From NCBI GenBank assembly GCA_020747045.1, contig JAGTJN010000014.1, positions 1 through 64,000 of the forward strand: a stretch of DNA of 64,000 bases. The letters run 5' to 3'. Each line of letters starts with the position of its first letter. Position 1 is the first letter of the stretch. Made by a program: the position numbers and the translations under genes. Below, in pieces: positions 11,293 through 23,609 of this stretch. The notes under the pieces are model-generated. The model worked only from the letters and a program-made list of their open reading frames with translations. It did not search any database and was not told where the DNA came from. Origin of the DNA: Phaeosphaeria sp. MPI-PUGE-AT-0046c (taxonomy: Eukaryota; Ascomycota; Dothideomycetes; Pleosporales; Phaeosphaeriaceae).

Positions 11293-12553
11293 ATTGAAGC
11301 AGTATGAATGGAGCAGATCCTCGGTCTCTCCAAAATGGATTGCAGATCGTGCAGTTCATTAAGCAAGAGAATTGCCTCTTATATTCTGTACTTATTCTTA
11401 CACGTGCGCCGAGGGAACGACTAACAAAAGCCTTTGTAGATGTTGGCGGAGCGCTCGTGTCGTAATGATTGGCTGTCGGCAGCTGGCTTAGCTGTGGGAA
11501 AACAAGGCTTAATCGAACAAGCATGATGATCTCCCGGAGCATTCGCTGCTTATAGTAGTAGACTTATGAGCTCTGCCGCGGCTCATCAATTATCAGGAAG
11601 GTTGATAAATGTTTGCGCAGAGAGTTGGCCAATCGATGGTGGTGTATTGGCACGCCGCGATTGCGAACGGCATTGCCCGCAAACTCGCTAGGCCGAGGAG
11701 ACGTTTCGCACATACATCGACCATTTTACGTCCAGTCTCTGCGCTGCTCCTTTGCCCCCGGCTTTGAGGTATCCAGTCGGAAATGCAATGATCGTAATTC
11801 TTATCAATATCTCCACCATTGGATGACAGGTTCGAGGGCGGTCAAGATGCACGAGGAATGACCATCTAGAAAAGGCCCCGGTTAATGCTAGACGCTATAA
11901 TTTCGGCGTTTTCTCAGCAATGTCGAAAAAGGAATTATGAAGGTGTAGTATGCTTGCGCAATCAATATACCAGCAGGACTCCAATAAATTTCTTTCGGGC
12001 GTCCAGGACATAACGTGGGCCTGTCTGCGATGGTCGTATACTTTCTGCGAGACAAGAATCAGACGACGCCTCGTACAAAGCAGAATTTAGCTCTATCGCT
12101 TTTCAATTCGCTTCTTTCGGTTCTGTTTAGATTGCGATAACACACTGAATGGGTGCAACTATGAGGCCGACAACTTCCACTTCAATATCCTTCTTATGGG
12201 AGTGTGTGTACTCGACGCACAACCTAAAGAGCCATTGGCAAACGCTTCATTGGGACCAGAATAGAACTCAACTTGTTACATATCAAGATCTAGCTGAAGA
12301 CACTTCCGATCGTACTGCTTGATTCCTCCCAAGACACAAGTTTCAACCAACCTCAAGATCGCGTAGGCGTAGTCCCTACCATGGCGCATGTAGATCTTGT
12401 CGTAGTTGCTGCGCACATGACGGTCTGTCCGCGGCCCTATTGTATATTCTGTTCTTTGATTGCATTACTATTTTATCGCAATCAGCCAGCAAAGTTGTTC
12501 ATTTACGTTGCTTGATCTATCATGGTCCATCGCTTCTATATGCATTCTAATCT
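11293..12553. other. Intergenic, no gene recognised
   Basis: 1.26 kb between the phosphatase start and the potassium-transporter stop. The first few hundred bases should hold the phosphatase promoter. No open frame with recognisable content. Confidence 0.5.
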
Positions 12554-15089
12554 TCAAACCTCTTTCACGAACCCGATCTCAATAACCTTATCCATCGGCA
12601 CCTTCAAGCTCGCAATTTTTGCGCGGGTATTATCCCTCAAGAACAAGAACGTCTCCAATAACACCTTCCTCACAAGGTTTGTCCCCGGCCGCACCTTCAT
12701 CTGCTCTTTGCCGATAATGTACAGGACTTCATCATTGAATGCACGCTCCAGCGCCTCAAGGCGTGATGATGTACTGCCAGTACTAGGAGAAGGCGTAGGT
12801 GCGCGGATAGACGAGCCCGTCTCGGTCACCGCTCCAACCGGTGTCTTGAGTCCAGTACCTGATGACGACGACTTTTCTCCCTCACGATCAAGCGCACGAA
12901 TGACGATGTGCTGACGTACTTGCTCAAAGATCAAGGCAGCAAGGTCTGGCGTGATGACTTCGTCCATGTAACCGTGGCGAACCACAAGGCGGTAGCAATT
13001 TGTCATGGCCAGGCGAGTGACGTGATATCGTTCCGATGGCGCAACGGAAGGCTGATCGAGCGGCCGGAGATGAAAGAAGACAATGACTTCTGGCGCAGTC
13101 ACCAGTTTTCGGATGAATTGGCTGAAGATGATAGGTGTTGTCTCGCCAGCTTTGTCAAAGAAAATGCCAAATCCTTGCGCGCGACTCAGGACCTTGCCAC
13201 CGAACATCTCCGTGAGCTGGAGGTCTCCGACGTCGTTGGTCTTAACAAAATGGGTGGTTGGGAAGCGATCTTCGGACTCTGCAAACCACTGCTGTTCCTT
13301 GCCGAAGCGCCAAAGGATGAAGACGCTGGCCAGTATGGTAGCAAGGAGGATTGTAAACCATGCGCCATCTGGTACTTTGAGGAGCGCGGACGAGAGGAAT
13401 GTGCCGTCCATGCAGGCAATAACCAACCAGGGCAGTACCACGAAGTAGGGTTTGATGCGCCAAACCAAGATGGCGACCAATGTGACCATACAAGTGTCGA
13501 AAAATGTTACAAACATCACACACACACCATACGCGTTACCGAGAGATGTGGTGTTGTTGTACACTGCAGCGACGACGACAGTGCCGACCATGAGTAGCCA
13601 GTTCGCCGCGGGAACATAGAGCTGCCCATGGTAATCCTTGGAGGTGTGGACCACTTTGACTTGCGGGAAGTAAGACAGCTTCATGATTTGCGTGAGTAGC
13701 TAGCAGTTGTTAGTAAATTCCAGACTATATGTGAGCTTTTCTCAATCACCTGGAAAGTTGCAGTAATCATCGCTTGAGAAGCCACAATCGCAGCCCCAAG
13801 CGCCAAGATCAGTGAAGGTATAAGCCATCCATGTGGAACGCTGTTGTAGAACGGGTTCGAGAAAGCATCGGGATGCACGCTGATATGTGCTGCTTGACCG
13901 GAGTATGCCAAAAGAAGGCACGGGTAGGCATATCCCAGCCAGCTGATCTGCACGGCGTGTCGACTGAACGCACCAATATCGGCAAAGAGTGCCTCGACTC
14001 CAGTGAAGCAAAGGAGAACACCACCAAGACTTCGCCAGCCCGTGTACTGATTGCGGATAAGATACTCGAATGCCCAGTAAGGGTTGAATGCCTTCAAGAT
14101 TGCGTGGTCATATCTAATGGAATCAGCGGCTGATGAGAGTATTCGGAATCTGAACGTACTTGGCCAGATTGTATACTCCAAAACCAGCATTGAGAGCCAG
14201 CCACAGCATGACGATCGGAGAGAATACAATTGTCAACTTCGAGATGCCAAGCGGCTGCAGCACAAATAGAACCACGAGGATGGCACAAGTAACGCCGACT
14301 ACCGTCGGTTTGGTGATGTTCTCGTTCACAACGGTCAAACCCTGCACCGCACCAAGCACTGATTGCGCAGGAGTCAGTACACCATCTGCCATGACCATAG
14401 ACACTGCAAGCACGCCAATCGTCTTGAGCAGACCGCGGAAGAACTTAGTGTTTTCAATCGTCGATCTCACATGCTTAGTCGAGCGGCTCAGATCTTGCGT
14501 AAGCTGTCGCTCCATGCGAACGAGGGTCGCCTCACGTGGATCTCGGTTCGAAATGTTCGCATAACGCGACAACAGCGAGTAAGTGCTGAAAGTGCCTCCC
14601 TCGCCATCATTGTCGGCCCGCAGGATGATTAGAATGTACTTAACAGTAACCATCAACGTGAGCGACCAGATGATGAGAGACAGTGCGCCTAACAGATCCG
14701 CACGACTAGGCGCCTCTGAGAACGTAGATGAGTAGACGTATAGCGGCGAGGTACCGATATCTCCGTATATAACGCCACAAGCTTGATATGCGAGTAGTAT
14801 TACTTGGCCGACGCTGAATGCCTACATCGCCGTGCGTCAGTGTTGCATGCCTGGTAAATCGCGCACATCGCCGTACCTGTTTCTTCTTGTAGTCGCGTTC
14901 ATCACGGAGCCCTGCATCCTCGTCTTCGGCATCTTCCAATTCGCCAATCTTGTCGTGTATGTCGGTTGAGTGCGCTCTTTTACGTGAGCGCGATCGACGG
15001 CGCAAGGGGACCACGCCGCCAACGCCCTGTGCTGAAACAGCATTTGAGCGCGGTGGATCAACTTCTGCGAATTGTATGCTTGTCTCCAT
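12554..15089 (-). CDS. HAK1: HAK/KUP-type potassium transporter
   Basis: Model: complement(12554-13699, 13750-14113, 14160-14821, 14877-15089); 794 residues, introns 46-55 bases. The basic/acidic cytosolic N-terminus is followed by the family signature GVIYGDIGTSPLYVY in the first helix, then about a dozen membrane segments, including the GGTFSTYSLLSRYA loop, MVMADGVLTPAQSVLGA and FTGVEALFADIGAFSR. The long hydrophilic C-terminal domain has the conserved stretches around GFGIFFD and V-x-RYGF-like VVRHGYMDE. These proteins mediate high-affinity potassium uptake across the plasma membrane, coupled to protons or sodium. In fungi HAK genes are typically induced by potassium shortage. The gene symbol is given by family homology, not by known orthology. 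Confidence 0.93.
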
Positions 15090-16011
15090 TGTAGTTGAAA
15101 GTTGATTGCCACTGAGAAGACGATGAGCTCCAAGTTATACAGTGTCCCTTATCTCAACACCGCCGCAACTCGTTGACGAGAATTCATGAGATAACAAGCG
15201 GGCGCCAGCAAATCTGCAAGCCTTGTCTGGCCGCTCGGCCTGCTAGTTTATCCCGCAAGTCGAATGCCCGCGTGTGATGATATCAAGGCAAGTTGCGGGA
15301 TTTTATGTTGGAGGGGGTGGCTCAGATGCACGCTTTCGGAATGGCTTGGCGCCACATCCTCAGTGATTGTCCTTGGAGCGCAGGTTTTGGTGCAAGCGGG
15401 AGCCCTGCAGCACGTCAGCCGGGAAAATGCTAGCGTCCGTTCTAGTTAGACACTTGTTTCGACTACACAAATGTAGATAATCACCGCTGGCGGCGACTTG
15501 ACTGCAGTGGTAGGTGTGCATCCACGATCGACTGTATGTGCGTGACAAGCCTGCTCCATGGCACGCCGCATTCAAATTCGAGGCTTTCACCCCCACGGAT
15601 CACTCGTGGGCTGTTTGCTTTCATGTTTTGTACTTGCATCGCTTCGAACAATGACGTCTACCGGCGGTCTGGTGTTTTGGTGCATTTGACAGGCACGCTA
15701 AGTTAGACATTAGCCGCGTAACCTTAGAACAATACTCCCGCGACTAGAACAAATAGGCCGATTCGACCAAGGGAGATTTGATGCGGAGAACTTTCTGTCA
15801 AATTTTCGTGGCTGATCCGATGCATATGCGAGAGTGCAAGTTGAGCCATGCTATGCTGGGTGCTATTGAATTCTGCTACATAAATCATGTGAAATTATCC
15901 ACCAAGTCGCCGGTGCAGCTGTTGGTCACGCCCGCGGACGACTTGACCAATGTAAGCTGATCGCTCAGGTACTCGAATTCTTGAGCACTGCTGGAATCCT
16001 CACTATCAGCT
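15090..16011. other. Intergenic, no gene recognised
   Basis: Sequence between the potassium transporter start and the phosphoesterase stop; the transporter promoter should be in its left part. Nothing else supported. Confidence 0.5.
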
Positions 16012-17385
16012 CTACTCGGCCCACCATCCTGAGCTCTGCAGCCGCTCGACTTTCGGGTACCAGTCAGTTCCGTAAGTGGAATTCAAGGTGACACGCCCTG
16101 ATATGCTGCCGTCTTCGAGTCTGTTCCACGTCTCAATCTCGCGGTACCCCAGCTTGTACTCCTCAACCAGGACTTGTCGTGCGCCGCGCTTCCAGTTTGA
16201 GTAACCGCCAAAGCCTGAGTGTCGATTGGAGCAGAAGTGCACCCCATTACCATTGGAAGGACTGGTGGGCAGGTCGTGAGCCCACTTCATGCACCAGCTG
16301 CAAAACAGTCAGTATATCTCCAGTCACTGCATACTCTGCTGCTTACTCCACTCCATGATCATGTCCAGAGAAGACAGCCATCAGTCCCTGCGTCTCAACC
16401 AAGGCCTTCATAAAGCCATAATCGCGATGATTGTAGCAGTCAGTACCGTCGCAATCGTCTTGATGGCCAATTATCTCAGCGTTGAGACCTGGCTCTGTGT
16501 TATCGCCGCGACCCCCAGACTTTTGAAAAGCGCGAGTGGCTTGCACTGGGATGTGGACGAAGGCAAGACTGGGTATGGTCCGACCATTCTGCCTGCTGAA
16601 CTCGTCGCGAGTGTCTTGGAACCAGGAGACAACCTATTACGTTAGTGCGCGATCTAGATCCAGGCTATGTTGTCATTGCGTACCCGATCGTCAATGTAAC
16701 TAGTCGTTGGTGTGTTGAGGTTCTTCCCAGGCTGGTAGACGTGTCCGCCCTTGCTATCGAAGAACCACAGCAACATTTCGAGTCTATTGGCATCGGAGGA
16801 GCTGTACACCGGTATGAAGTAATTGCTCCAGCCAACCTCTTCGACCGGGCCACTCACAGATTGCGTGGTGAAGGAAAGCTTCTGGCCATTCGTGCTCTTG
16901 ATATCCCACCACATATGCGCCGCCATGGATCGAGTACTGCAAGTTTCGGAGTAGTCGTGGTTGCCAAAGGTTGCTGCGAAAGGAAGATTACGGTCGACGA
17001 GTGGCGTCACGATCTGGTCGATGATGCCTTCGAACTTGTCTGGTGCCACGAATTCGCAGGAGATGAGGTCGCCATTGAGTACGACCAAGTCTGTGTGCTC
17101 GTTGTCGAGGACTGAGTTCATGACACTGACGGTCTTCCTATCCTTGTTCTCGCTCGAAGCTAGAGACGATGAGCATGCGCACAATCAAGACGGCGGTTCC
17201 AACTCACGCTCGCCGAAATGTAAGTCGCTAAAGACAGTGATGGAAAGCCTACCATCGGGCCCAAATTGAATGCCAGGGTAATTCGAAATGCTGCGACCTG
17301 TTTTGCCTGGGTCGGTGGTGAGAAATGGAGCGGCAGCGGCGGAAGCGGTGGAGCACAAGGCGATAAAGAGTATGCTGCGCTTCAT
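16012..17385 (-). CDS. Secreted calcineurin-like phosphoesterase (Dcr2-like)
   Basis: Model: complement(16012-16297, 16347-16633, 16684-17159, 17208-17385); 408 residues, introns 48-50 bases. A clear signal peptide opens the protein (ILFIALCSTASAAAA). The metallophosphoesterase motifs follow: FSDLHFGE (D-x-H), VVLNGDLIS (GD), FGNHDYS (GNHD), FVHIPVQ (His ligand) and FSGHDHG (GHxH). Between the last two lies a cysteine-containing segment with CDGTDCYNHRDYGF. This order and length match the fungal group related to yeast Dcr2, although the secreted members act outside the cell or in the secretory pathway. It is only distantly related to the purple acid phosphatase 5 kb upstream; no recent duplication is implied. 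Confidence 0.88.
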
Positions 17386-17625
17386 ATTTGTTGTCGATTA
17401 CACCTATTGGGGAACCCTGCTTGTAGCAGCCAGTCCTGTTTGTGCGCAAATAGGTTGCCAAAGTTGGAGTACAAGTAAAATGAAGCATTAACAATATGGG
17501 TCGAGAAGGCGAGGGCAAGCACAGGCCACCAACAGCAAACAGAAAGTGAAAGAGCGTTCAAGTATCATGTATATACTGACATAATTCTTTTGGCCGAATA
17601 TCTTATACACCATGCTCTAGGAAAT

Positions 17626-18551
17626 TCAATCCGTAATGATATATTCCACCTTCCTCCCATTCCTAAGTGGATTCTCGAACCACTTGGCTTCTAGATCTTC
17701 CAACGGCCCTATCTCTGGATGCACAAGTGTCCCAGGAGCTCGCGGATCATACACTTCCTGCTTCGCCCAGTCAAGTATGTGCCCCAATTGCGACACTCAT
17801 GCTTGGCACGGAAGTCAGACCAGGGGTTGCCATATCCTCCGAGCCATTTCCAAGTGATGAGGCTGACGTTGGCGCTGCATTGAAGCGATAGGCGGATGCT
17901 ATCGATGCAGTGCGCTGAATGGCAGAAGAACTCAGTTGGACACTGAAGGTCACCATCAAGAGGATGTCTCACCGATATGGTCTTCCTATAGAGTGTTCTC
18001 TTCGGGTTTGATTTGATACGTTGAGCTGAAAGTGTGGTGCCGCAGAAGATGCTACTATAATATTTTAGAAAGATATTTGACAGATGTGCCTTCGATAACT
18101 TACTAGACAGTGCAATTAATGAAAGACTTCGACCGTGGCAAGATGTTTCGATCCATCCCTGACTTGCACGGATTGAAGGTCGGCTTTATCGAGATCGTCC
18201 TTCGATACCTTGATTGTGCCGACTTCATCTGGTGGCGCCATTATACTGTCTCATAGAGCATCAACTTCTTTATCGGGTGGTTAGGTAAATGGCGCACGCT
18301 CTCCCAAAGTAAGAATCTACCACGCTTCTCGTCTTCAAATGATTGTATATTGGTGCTGGGTAATTCTCCGCAACTGTTTGCGATATGATCCAGCTGAATA
18401 ACTTCCAAGGAATCAGGTGTGATCTTGAAAGGGACTCAGGAAGCTGATTTAGTAAGAAGGTTCCCACCATGGTGATGATCGCAAGTAGAACCAGATTGAC
18501 ACAAATCGAAGCTGAGGACTGATATTGTCTTGTCTTGCTTGATACATCCAT
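17626..18551 (-). pseudogene. Decayed UstYa-family (DUF3328) oxidase gene
   Basis: The minus strand encodes all parts of a UstYa-family protein, but not in one frame. In order it has an N-terminal cytosolic stretch with one membrane helix (CVNLVLLAIITMVGTFLL); an E-V-D-A-L/PPDEVGTIKVSKDDL segment; HLATVEVFH-stop-LHCL, the first HxxHC motif; CHSAHCIDSIRLSLQC, the second; and the HECRNW and HILDWA elements with the usual C-terminus. In-frame stops sit at 18281-18283, 18251-18253 and 18116-18118, the last inside the first HxxHC motif. One-base frame changes occur near 18300 and within a GGGG run near 17790. UstYa proteins oxidise and cyclise fungal ribosomal peptides or other metabolites in the secretory pathway. 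This copy cannot make a full enzyme. Confidence 0.8.
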
Positions 18552-18980
18552 ATCAGCATATTCAGCTCAATCAAGCAGGTGAATCGTCGCTATCATCAAA
18601 GCATAGATTGCTTGGGTAGAGAAACATGGACTATGGGTTGAACTACAATGCGAATGACCTTGGAAAACCTCAGCTGAACTCGAAGAGAAGAGGGTTCATC
18701 AAAGTGTCTGCGATGTTACATACCAGGGCAATGATGGATGCAGCACGATGATTGCTGCATACATTTGCCCAAGGGCGTAGAGGATTAATATAGGATTCGT
18801 GCATCGGCACGTCTTGTGAGCTGCGAGCTCATGATGAGAGCACAGTCATGGAGAGACGAGCGATGTATATAAAGTGTCGAGATTGGTTTTTAGAGAATCT
18901 CCATCTTCAAATCACCATTCCTCTACCCTCCTCAAGCCTCAGCTTCCCAGCAACCGGCAAAATCAAACACTTGAGATACT

Positions 18981-19112
18981 ATGTTCGTCCGCGCCCTGAA
19001 AATGAAGTTTTCAGCCATCCTTAGCAGCATTGGCGCTGGTTCTGCCAGCATTCTTCATGAGGGCACTTCGAAGACTCATAATTGTACCGAGAGCCGAGAT
19101 GCCCAGGCGTGA
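18981..19112 (+). CDS. Short ORF with signal-peptide-like N-terminus (43 residues)
   Basis: An ATG at 18981 (or a second at 19002) opens a 43-residue frame that begins with a basic and hydrophobic stretch ending SIGAGSAS, like a secretion signal. It then has only a short polar tail containing one Cys. A TATATAAAG box lies at about 18864-18872, followed by a C/T-rich tract, which is a promoter layout common for expressed fungal genes. The gene is divergent from the decayed UstYa gene. It may be a truncated secreted-protein gene or an exon whose continuation I could not find. Coding status is uncertain. Confidence 0.3.
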   Translation: MFVRALKMKFSAILSSIGAGSASILHEGTSKTHNCTESRDAQA

Positions 19113-19285
19113 AGGAATTGATGTTCTTTGGTGTCAAGGGATACCTGTGTGTCATGTGGTTCGGCGTTGCGTTCCCCCACACTAGTTAATTGCCGGCAAA
19201 AGTCCGGCGCCATCCCTCGACCCACCAAAATTTACCGTTGACAAGCGCGCCAGTCTCTTTCACCCAACTCTGAATTCAGCCCACA

Positions 19286-20468
19286 ATGAACGCCGAATCG
19301 TACTTGCGCAAGCAAGGCTGGAAAGGCTCAGGCCACTCGCTCGACACTACCGGACGGGGCATCAAGAAACCGCTGCTCATCGCGCACAAGCAGGACCAGT
19401 TGGGACTCGGGAAGAAGAAGGCGGCGTGGACAACAGACGACCAGTGGTGGATGCGCGCATTTGATGAGAGTCTGCAGAGCATCGGGACAGGGCAGGAGGT
19501 GACTATTTGCACCCGAGGCAAAAAGATGGCTGCATCTGACTATGTGACAGAGCACCCTCAACCAGATTCGAACCAAGGGCATCAACCGTGGCGGCTTGTA
19601 TGGTTTCTTCGTGAAAGGCGAAGCGATTGCTGGAACAATGGAAGACAGCTCAGCCAGTGCCACTGACGCTTCTGCACCGCCCTCGAGGGCAAGCACGCCG
19701 CCCACATCTGCGTCAGAAAGCGAAGCGGCCGCGAAGACCGCAAACATGTCGGACAAGAAGTCCAAACGCAAGCGAGTAGACAGAGATGCGAGCAAAGTGG
19801 TCAAGAAGGCAAAGAAGGACCACTCTTCGCGGGACAAGTCATCAAGCAGCGACTCAGCCACCGTTGATCGCAAGATTGCCAAGCTCTCCCCCAAAAAGCG
19901 GGCAATGTACGAGGCCCGTGCCGCGACCAAGCAGCAGTCCTTGAACGAATACATTGCGCGACGCATCGAGAAGAAGTGCGAGAAGCGAGCAACAAGGTAC
20001 GACGAACCAGCACCCGAGGCTCTCTTCTTCGCTGACCTCGAAGGTGATGCGACGCTACCACAACAAGTGCACACAATCGTGCCCACCCAGCCCATACTTG
20101 GAGTCACAGCTGCCAGCGATGACATACCGATTGCGTCAGCCACGGAACCAGAGGGCCCAGATGCGGCAGCCATTGTCGGAACAGGGGCTGAGGCATCTAA
20201 GAAGAAACTGAAGAGGGACAAGCGCAAACCCAGCGCCGGCGCGAAAGCTATGAAGCAGGCATTGCGGGAAAAGCGGAAAGAGAAAAAGACGGCGCGACAG
20301 GCCAGCAAGGCGGGGAAGAAGGAGAAGCCCGCTTCGAAGTGGGGGGCAAACAAGGAGAACAGTCGCTGGGGCAAGATCAAGGCGCGGAAAGTCGCTGAGC
20401 GGAAGGGACAGGCCAACAACCCGAATGCGATCAGCCTTGGGGAGCGAGGAGGAGGAGGAGATGCATAG
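19286..20468 (+). CDS. TMA23: TMA23-like G-patch ribosome-biogenesis protein
   Basis: Model: 19286-19498, 19551-20468; one 52-base intron with GTGACT donor and TCTGAC branch site; 376 residues. The N-terminus has the TMA23-type G-patch-like arrangement (YLRKQGWKGSGHSLD, then GIKKPLLIAHK and LGLGKKK), then DQWWMRAFDESLQ and GGLYGFFVKGE. The rest is a lysine-rich, low-complexity nucleolar-type tail with repeated KK/KR clusters. Yeast Tma23 acts in the nucleolus in 40S subunit production. The symbol is assigned from architecture and motif order. It converges on the THG1 gene, with 251 bases between the stops. Confidence 0.8.
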
Positions 20469-20593
20469 GATAGCGGAGACGAGCTGATGATACCCATTCC
20501 CATTCACACATGGAGCACTATCCACGTCTTCATAAATTGAATTCACTCGAAAAGCACCGTATCGTTCATTCGTAAAAAGCTCATATGTGTATG

Positions 20594-20609
20594 TGCATAT
20601 GCATATGCA
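20594..20609. repeat. 16-base perfect palindrome in a convergent spacer
   Basis: TGCATATGCATATGCA is self-complementary and sits between the two convergent stops of the TMA23-like and THG1 genes. It may contribute to 3'-end formation, but could be chance. Confidence 0.6.
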
Positions 20610-20719
20610 CAGCGCCAACCATCCATCACGAACAGCAAACATGAACACGAAACATAAGCAGGAAACCATGCGCCAGGCACTTCTCCCGCTTCCACCCCCT
20701 CCATTCTCCAACCTCGCCC

Positions 20720-23609
20720 CTATGCAACCTTCCCACTCAGGATCCACGGCCGCTTCTCCCAAAACTCATCCTTGATGATGTCCACATGCTCAATCAGCAC
20801 TTTGGCTTTACTCCTTTTCTTCCGCTCCTTGTCCCTCTGCGTCCTGCTCTGCTGCACCGGTCGTCCCTGGTCGCCTTCATAGGTGCCAGCGGCCCAGCCG
20901 CCTTGCTCTGTGAGTTTGGAGGTGTCTTTCTTCGACGGGAGGGAGGTGGACGTGTGCTTGCTCGAACTGTTGCTGGTGTTTGCTGTAGCAGCAGCAGCAG
21001 CAGTGGGTGGAAAAGTAGGTGTAGCTTTGGAGCGGGGACTATCTTTGAGAAGGGCAGTGGGTTGGATGTCATCGACGGGCGACTTGCTCGTGGGCGACGA
21101 GGAAGCTAGGGCGCCGAACTCGGGAGTGAAGAAGGGTTGGTGGAGAGATGCAGATACAGGTGCGGGAGATCGCCCTGTCGTTGCTGGCAGCTCGGCGATC
21201 CCAGGATGCGGGACTTCATCCTCGGGCCAGACTTGCCCAGAGCGTTTGCGCGCGTGGTCTGGCCCGCGTGGTGGTGAGTCGCGTGTAGTAGGGTACATTG
21301 ACCAGTCTTGTGGACCACTGCCCATGACCTTCTCTCGAGTTCTCATCTCTTCTTCATTGCTCATCGGCGGGCTGGGAAGAGCTTTGTTGGTGCGTAAAGG
21401 CGGGCTGACACGACGTGGTGTGGTGTAACCAGCTACTTGAGCACTGCTCATGCCACTATCCTGCTCCTCTGAGCTTGTTCTTGCTTTCAATGTGCCCATA
21501 GACCTCTGGTTCTGCAGAGACAGCTTCCGTGGTTTGCTGTTCGCGGGAATACTGGACAAGCGAAGCGGTATAACTGGAGGCTGTTGTGAATTGCTTTGAG
21601 AGAAATAGCTCGGGAGGTGGGGCTGACTTGGTGAGCGACGTCTCAGTGGTGCTGTTTGTGCAGTCTTGGAACAGTTCGCTATTGGCACTGAGGCAGATGC
21701 CGAGTGAGAAGTCTGCCGAGTAATGGAGGCCGAAGCATGTTGATAACCTTGGATTGGATATCCTGCAGGAAAATCATGCACAGGGGAGATGGGCGAGAAA
21801 TTGTTTCGCGTTGTCGGATTTGGCGCATCCAGCGAAAGTGGAGGCTTAGTGCTTGGTTTGAGTATCGGCGGAGAAAGAGGAAGAGGCATGAGATTTGGCA
21901 AGTGTTGCTTCGTCAGGCCTGAGGTTATGTACATGTTGCCCGATTGCAAAGTGGCACTCGTGGGCGGCGACAACGGCATCGTGACAGGAGGGTACGAACT
22001 GTTCCTGGGACTGACAGGGTTCGACCTCAGTGGATTCGGAAATGCCGGTTTTGACATGGCTCTGGCCGGCTTCGACATGGTTTTTGGTGACGGGGGTGGA
22101 GATGGAGACGATGATGATGCGAAGAACGTTGGGCCTTGATCTGTCGAAGAGAATAATGCTGCATCCTCTGGCAGTAGTGGGGTGGCCTTTTCAGCTGCCC
22201 TTTGTATTTGCTTAGACGATTCCTCTTCCGGCTGAGGCGATGCGATAGCTGTGTCGTGTTTCAGTGGCGTCGCTAAAGATGCCGGCTTATCTGCTGATGT
22301 GGGAAAGAACTACTGAAGTTAGAAAATGGTCATCTGGAGCTTTGCTTCGACCAATAGCAAGGCTTACATCGCGATATAATACGGTTCCCTTCCTGAAACA
22401 CTCGGGTTCGTTATTGTAGTTTATGCCAAACTCTTTGAATAGAATCTCATTCTTGTCGGCTGCGTAGGTGCCTGACAGCTTCTGTTCGGCTTCCCGCGGG
22501 CCCATGCCACCTTGCTGGACAAGCGCCCAGAAGGTGGTATTGTATAGATTGTTGATGTGGCCTGATGATTGGTCAGTCGACTTCAGCTGATCCAAGATGC
22601 AACGTAGAAGATAAATTTGGGTCAGCTCTTCCTGAGATGGATGGAGCGTCATGGTTGAAAACTGATGTTCACTCACAGTCGACCTGCCGCCAACTCATAT
22701 AATCACGTAGATTAAAATCGCTTGGATAGCATACTGCACGCCCATCAAACGACGGTAGCGGCGGCGTGAGTGGCTTGTCCGGGAAATACTGCGACCACAG
22801 AAAGACATAGTAGCTCGTAAATGTCGACGTGATCGTCGTGGTCAGCTTGCTATTCTTGCGTTAGCGAGTGCACTGCATATGGCTGCATGATGTTGATGCA
22901 CGAATAAGATTGCTCTCGTACCTGGCTCGTCGCTCAAAGAGAGCACAGTCCTTGTGAAAGACGAAACTACGACACACGTCAGCTAAGCTCTGTATGGACA
23001 ACTCGCCGCCCCCACCCCTGATTAGCACCGATCAGTGATTTCGAGAATGCTGTCGCATACTCTCGATGCACACACATCGAGGAAGACTCTCAACATACCT
23101 GAATTCGTCGCTATTGCCATATGCAAGTACCAGGTCCGGCAGCTCCTTCATCACAGCCATAGCCGCGGCGTTCATGAGATCGAGCGCATTTCGGTCATTT
23201 GGCTTTACGAATTTGTATTTGGTGGTGAGTCTAGTCCGATGAATTAGCCGTAGATCTATGAGAGTGTATGTTACATCGTAACCGAGCATGCCTGAGGCGA
23301 CGAGCCCTGGTGCCCAGATTCATGCGCTTCTAGCTCGTCTTGTGCGACGGGTTCCTGCATGTCCACGAACCCAAGACTTGAGGATTCGGCGCAGCTCGAG
23401 AGAAAAGAAAATGATGTATAGACAAACATACTTTGAGAAGCCGCGGCCATCGATCCTGACTACAATCCACGTGTTGGCCAGCAGAGCATCAGGCTGCTCA
23501 AAGAGGCGCACGTACTCGTACCTGGAGTCCGTCAGTGGATGTCCGCACAATTCATGCGGACGAAGCTACCCCACCAATGGGGCTCGAGCACTTACTTGGA
23601 GTTGGCCAT
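20720..23609 (-). CDS. THG1: tRNA-His guanylyltransferase with a very long C-terminal insert
   Basis: Model: complement(20720-22309, 22368-22561, 22677-22849, 22922-22966, 23099-23230, 23432-23521, 23596-23609); 745 residues, seven exons, every phase closes. Residues 1-216 are the catalytic domain: VVRIDGRGFSK with Asp29, YGNSDEFSFVFH, CHINNLYNTTFWALVQQGG and TYAADKNEILFKEFGINY. The enzyme adds the G at position -1 of tRNA-His, 3'-to-5', which histidyl-tRNA synthetase requires. The last ~30 residues (AKVLIEHVDIIKDEFWEKRPW) are also conserved in fungal THG1. Between them lie about 480 residues rich in Ser, Pro and Thr, of low complexity, in one open exon. Fungal THG1 proteins I know are roughly 240-300 residues, so this one is about two and a half times longer. 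The longest intron, 201 bases, follows exon 2. Confidence 0.9.

Noticed and set aside
19540..19600. TTCGAA-containing stretch checked as a possible tRNA
   Set aside because: No cloverleaf; it is the intron-exon boundary of the TMA23-like gene.
19328..20503. Long minus-strand frame of 391 codons
   Set aside because: It is the mirror of the Lys/Ala-rich TMA23-like gene, whose composition leaves the opposite strand open by chance.
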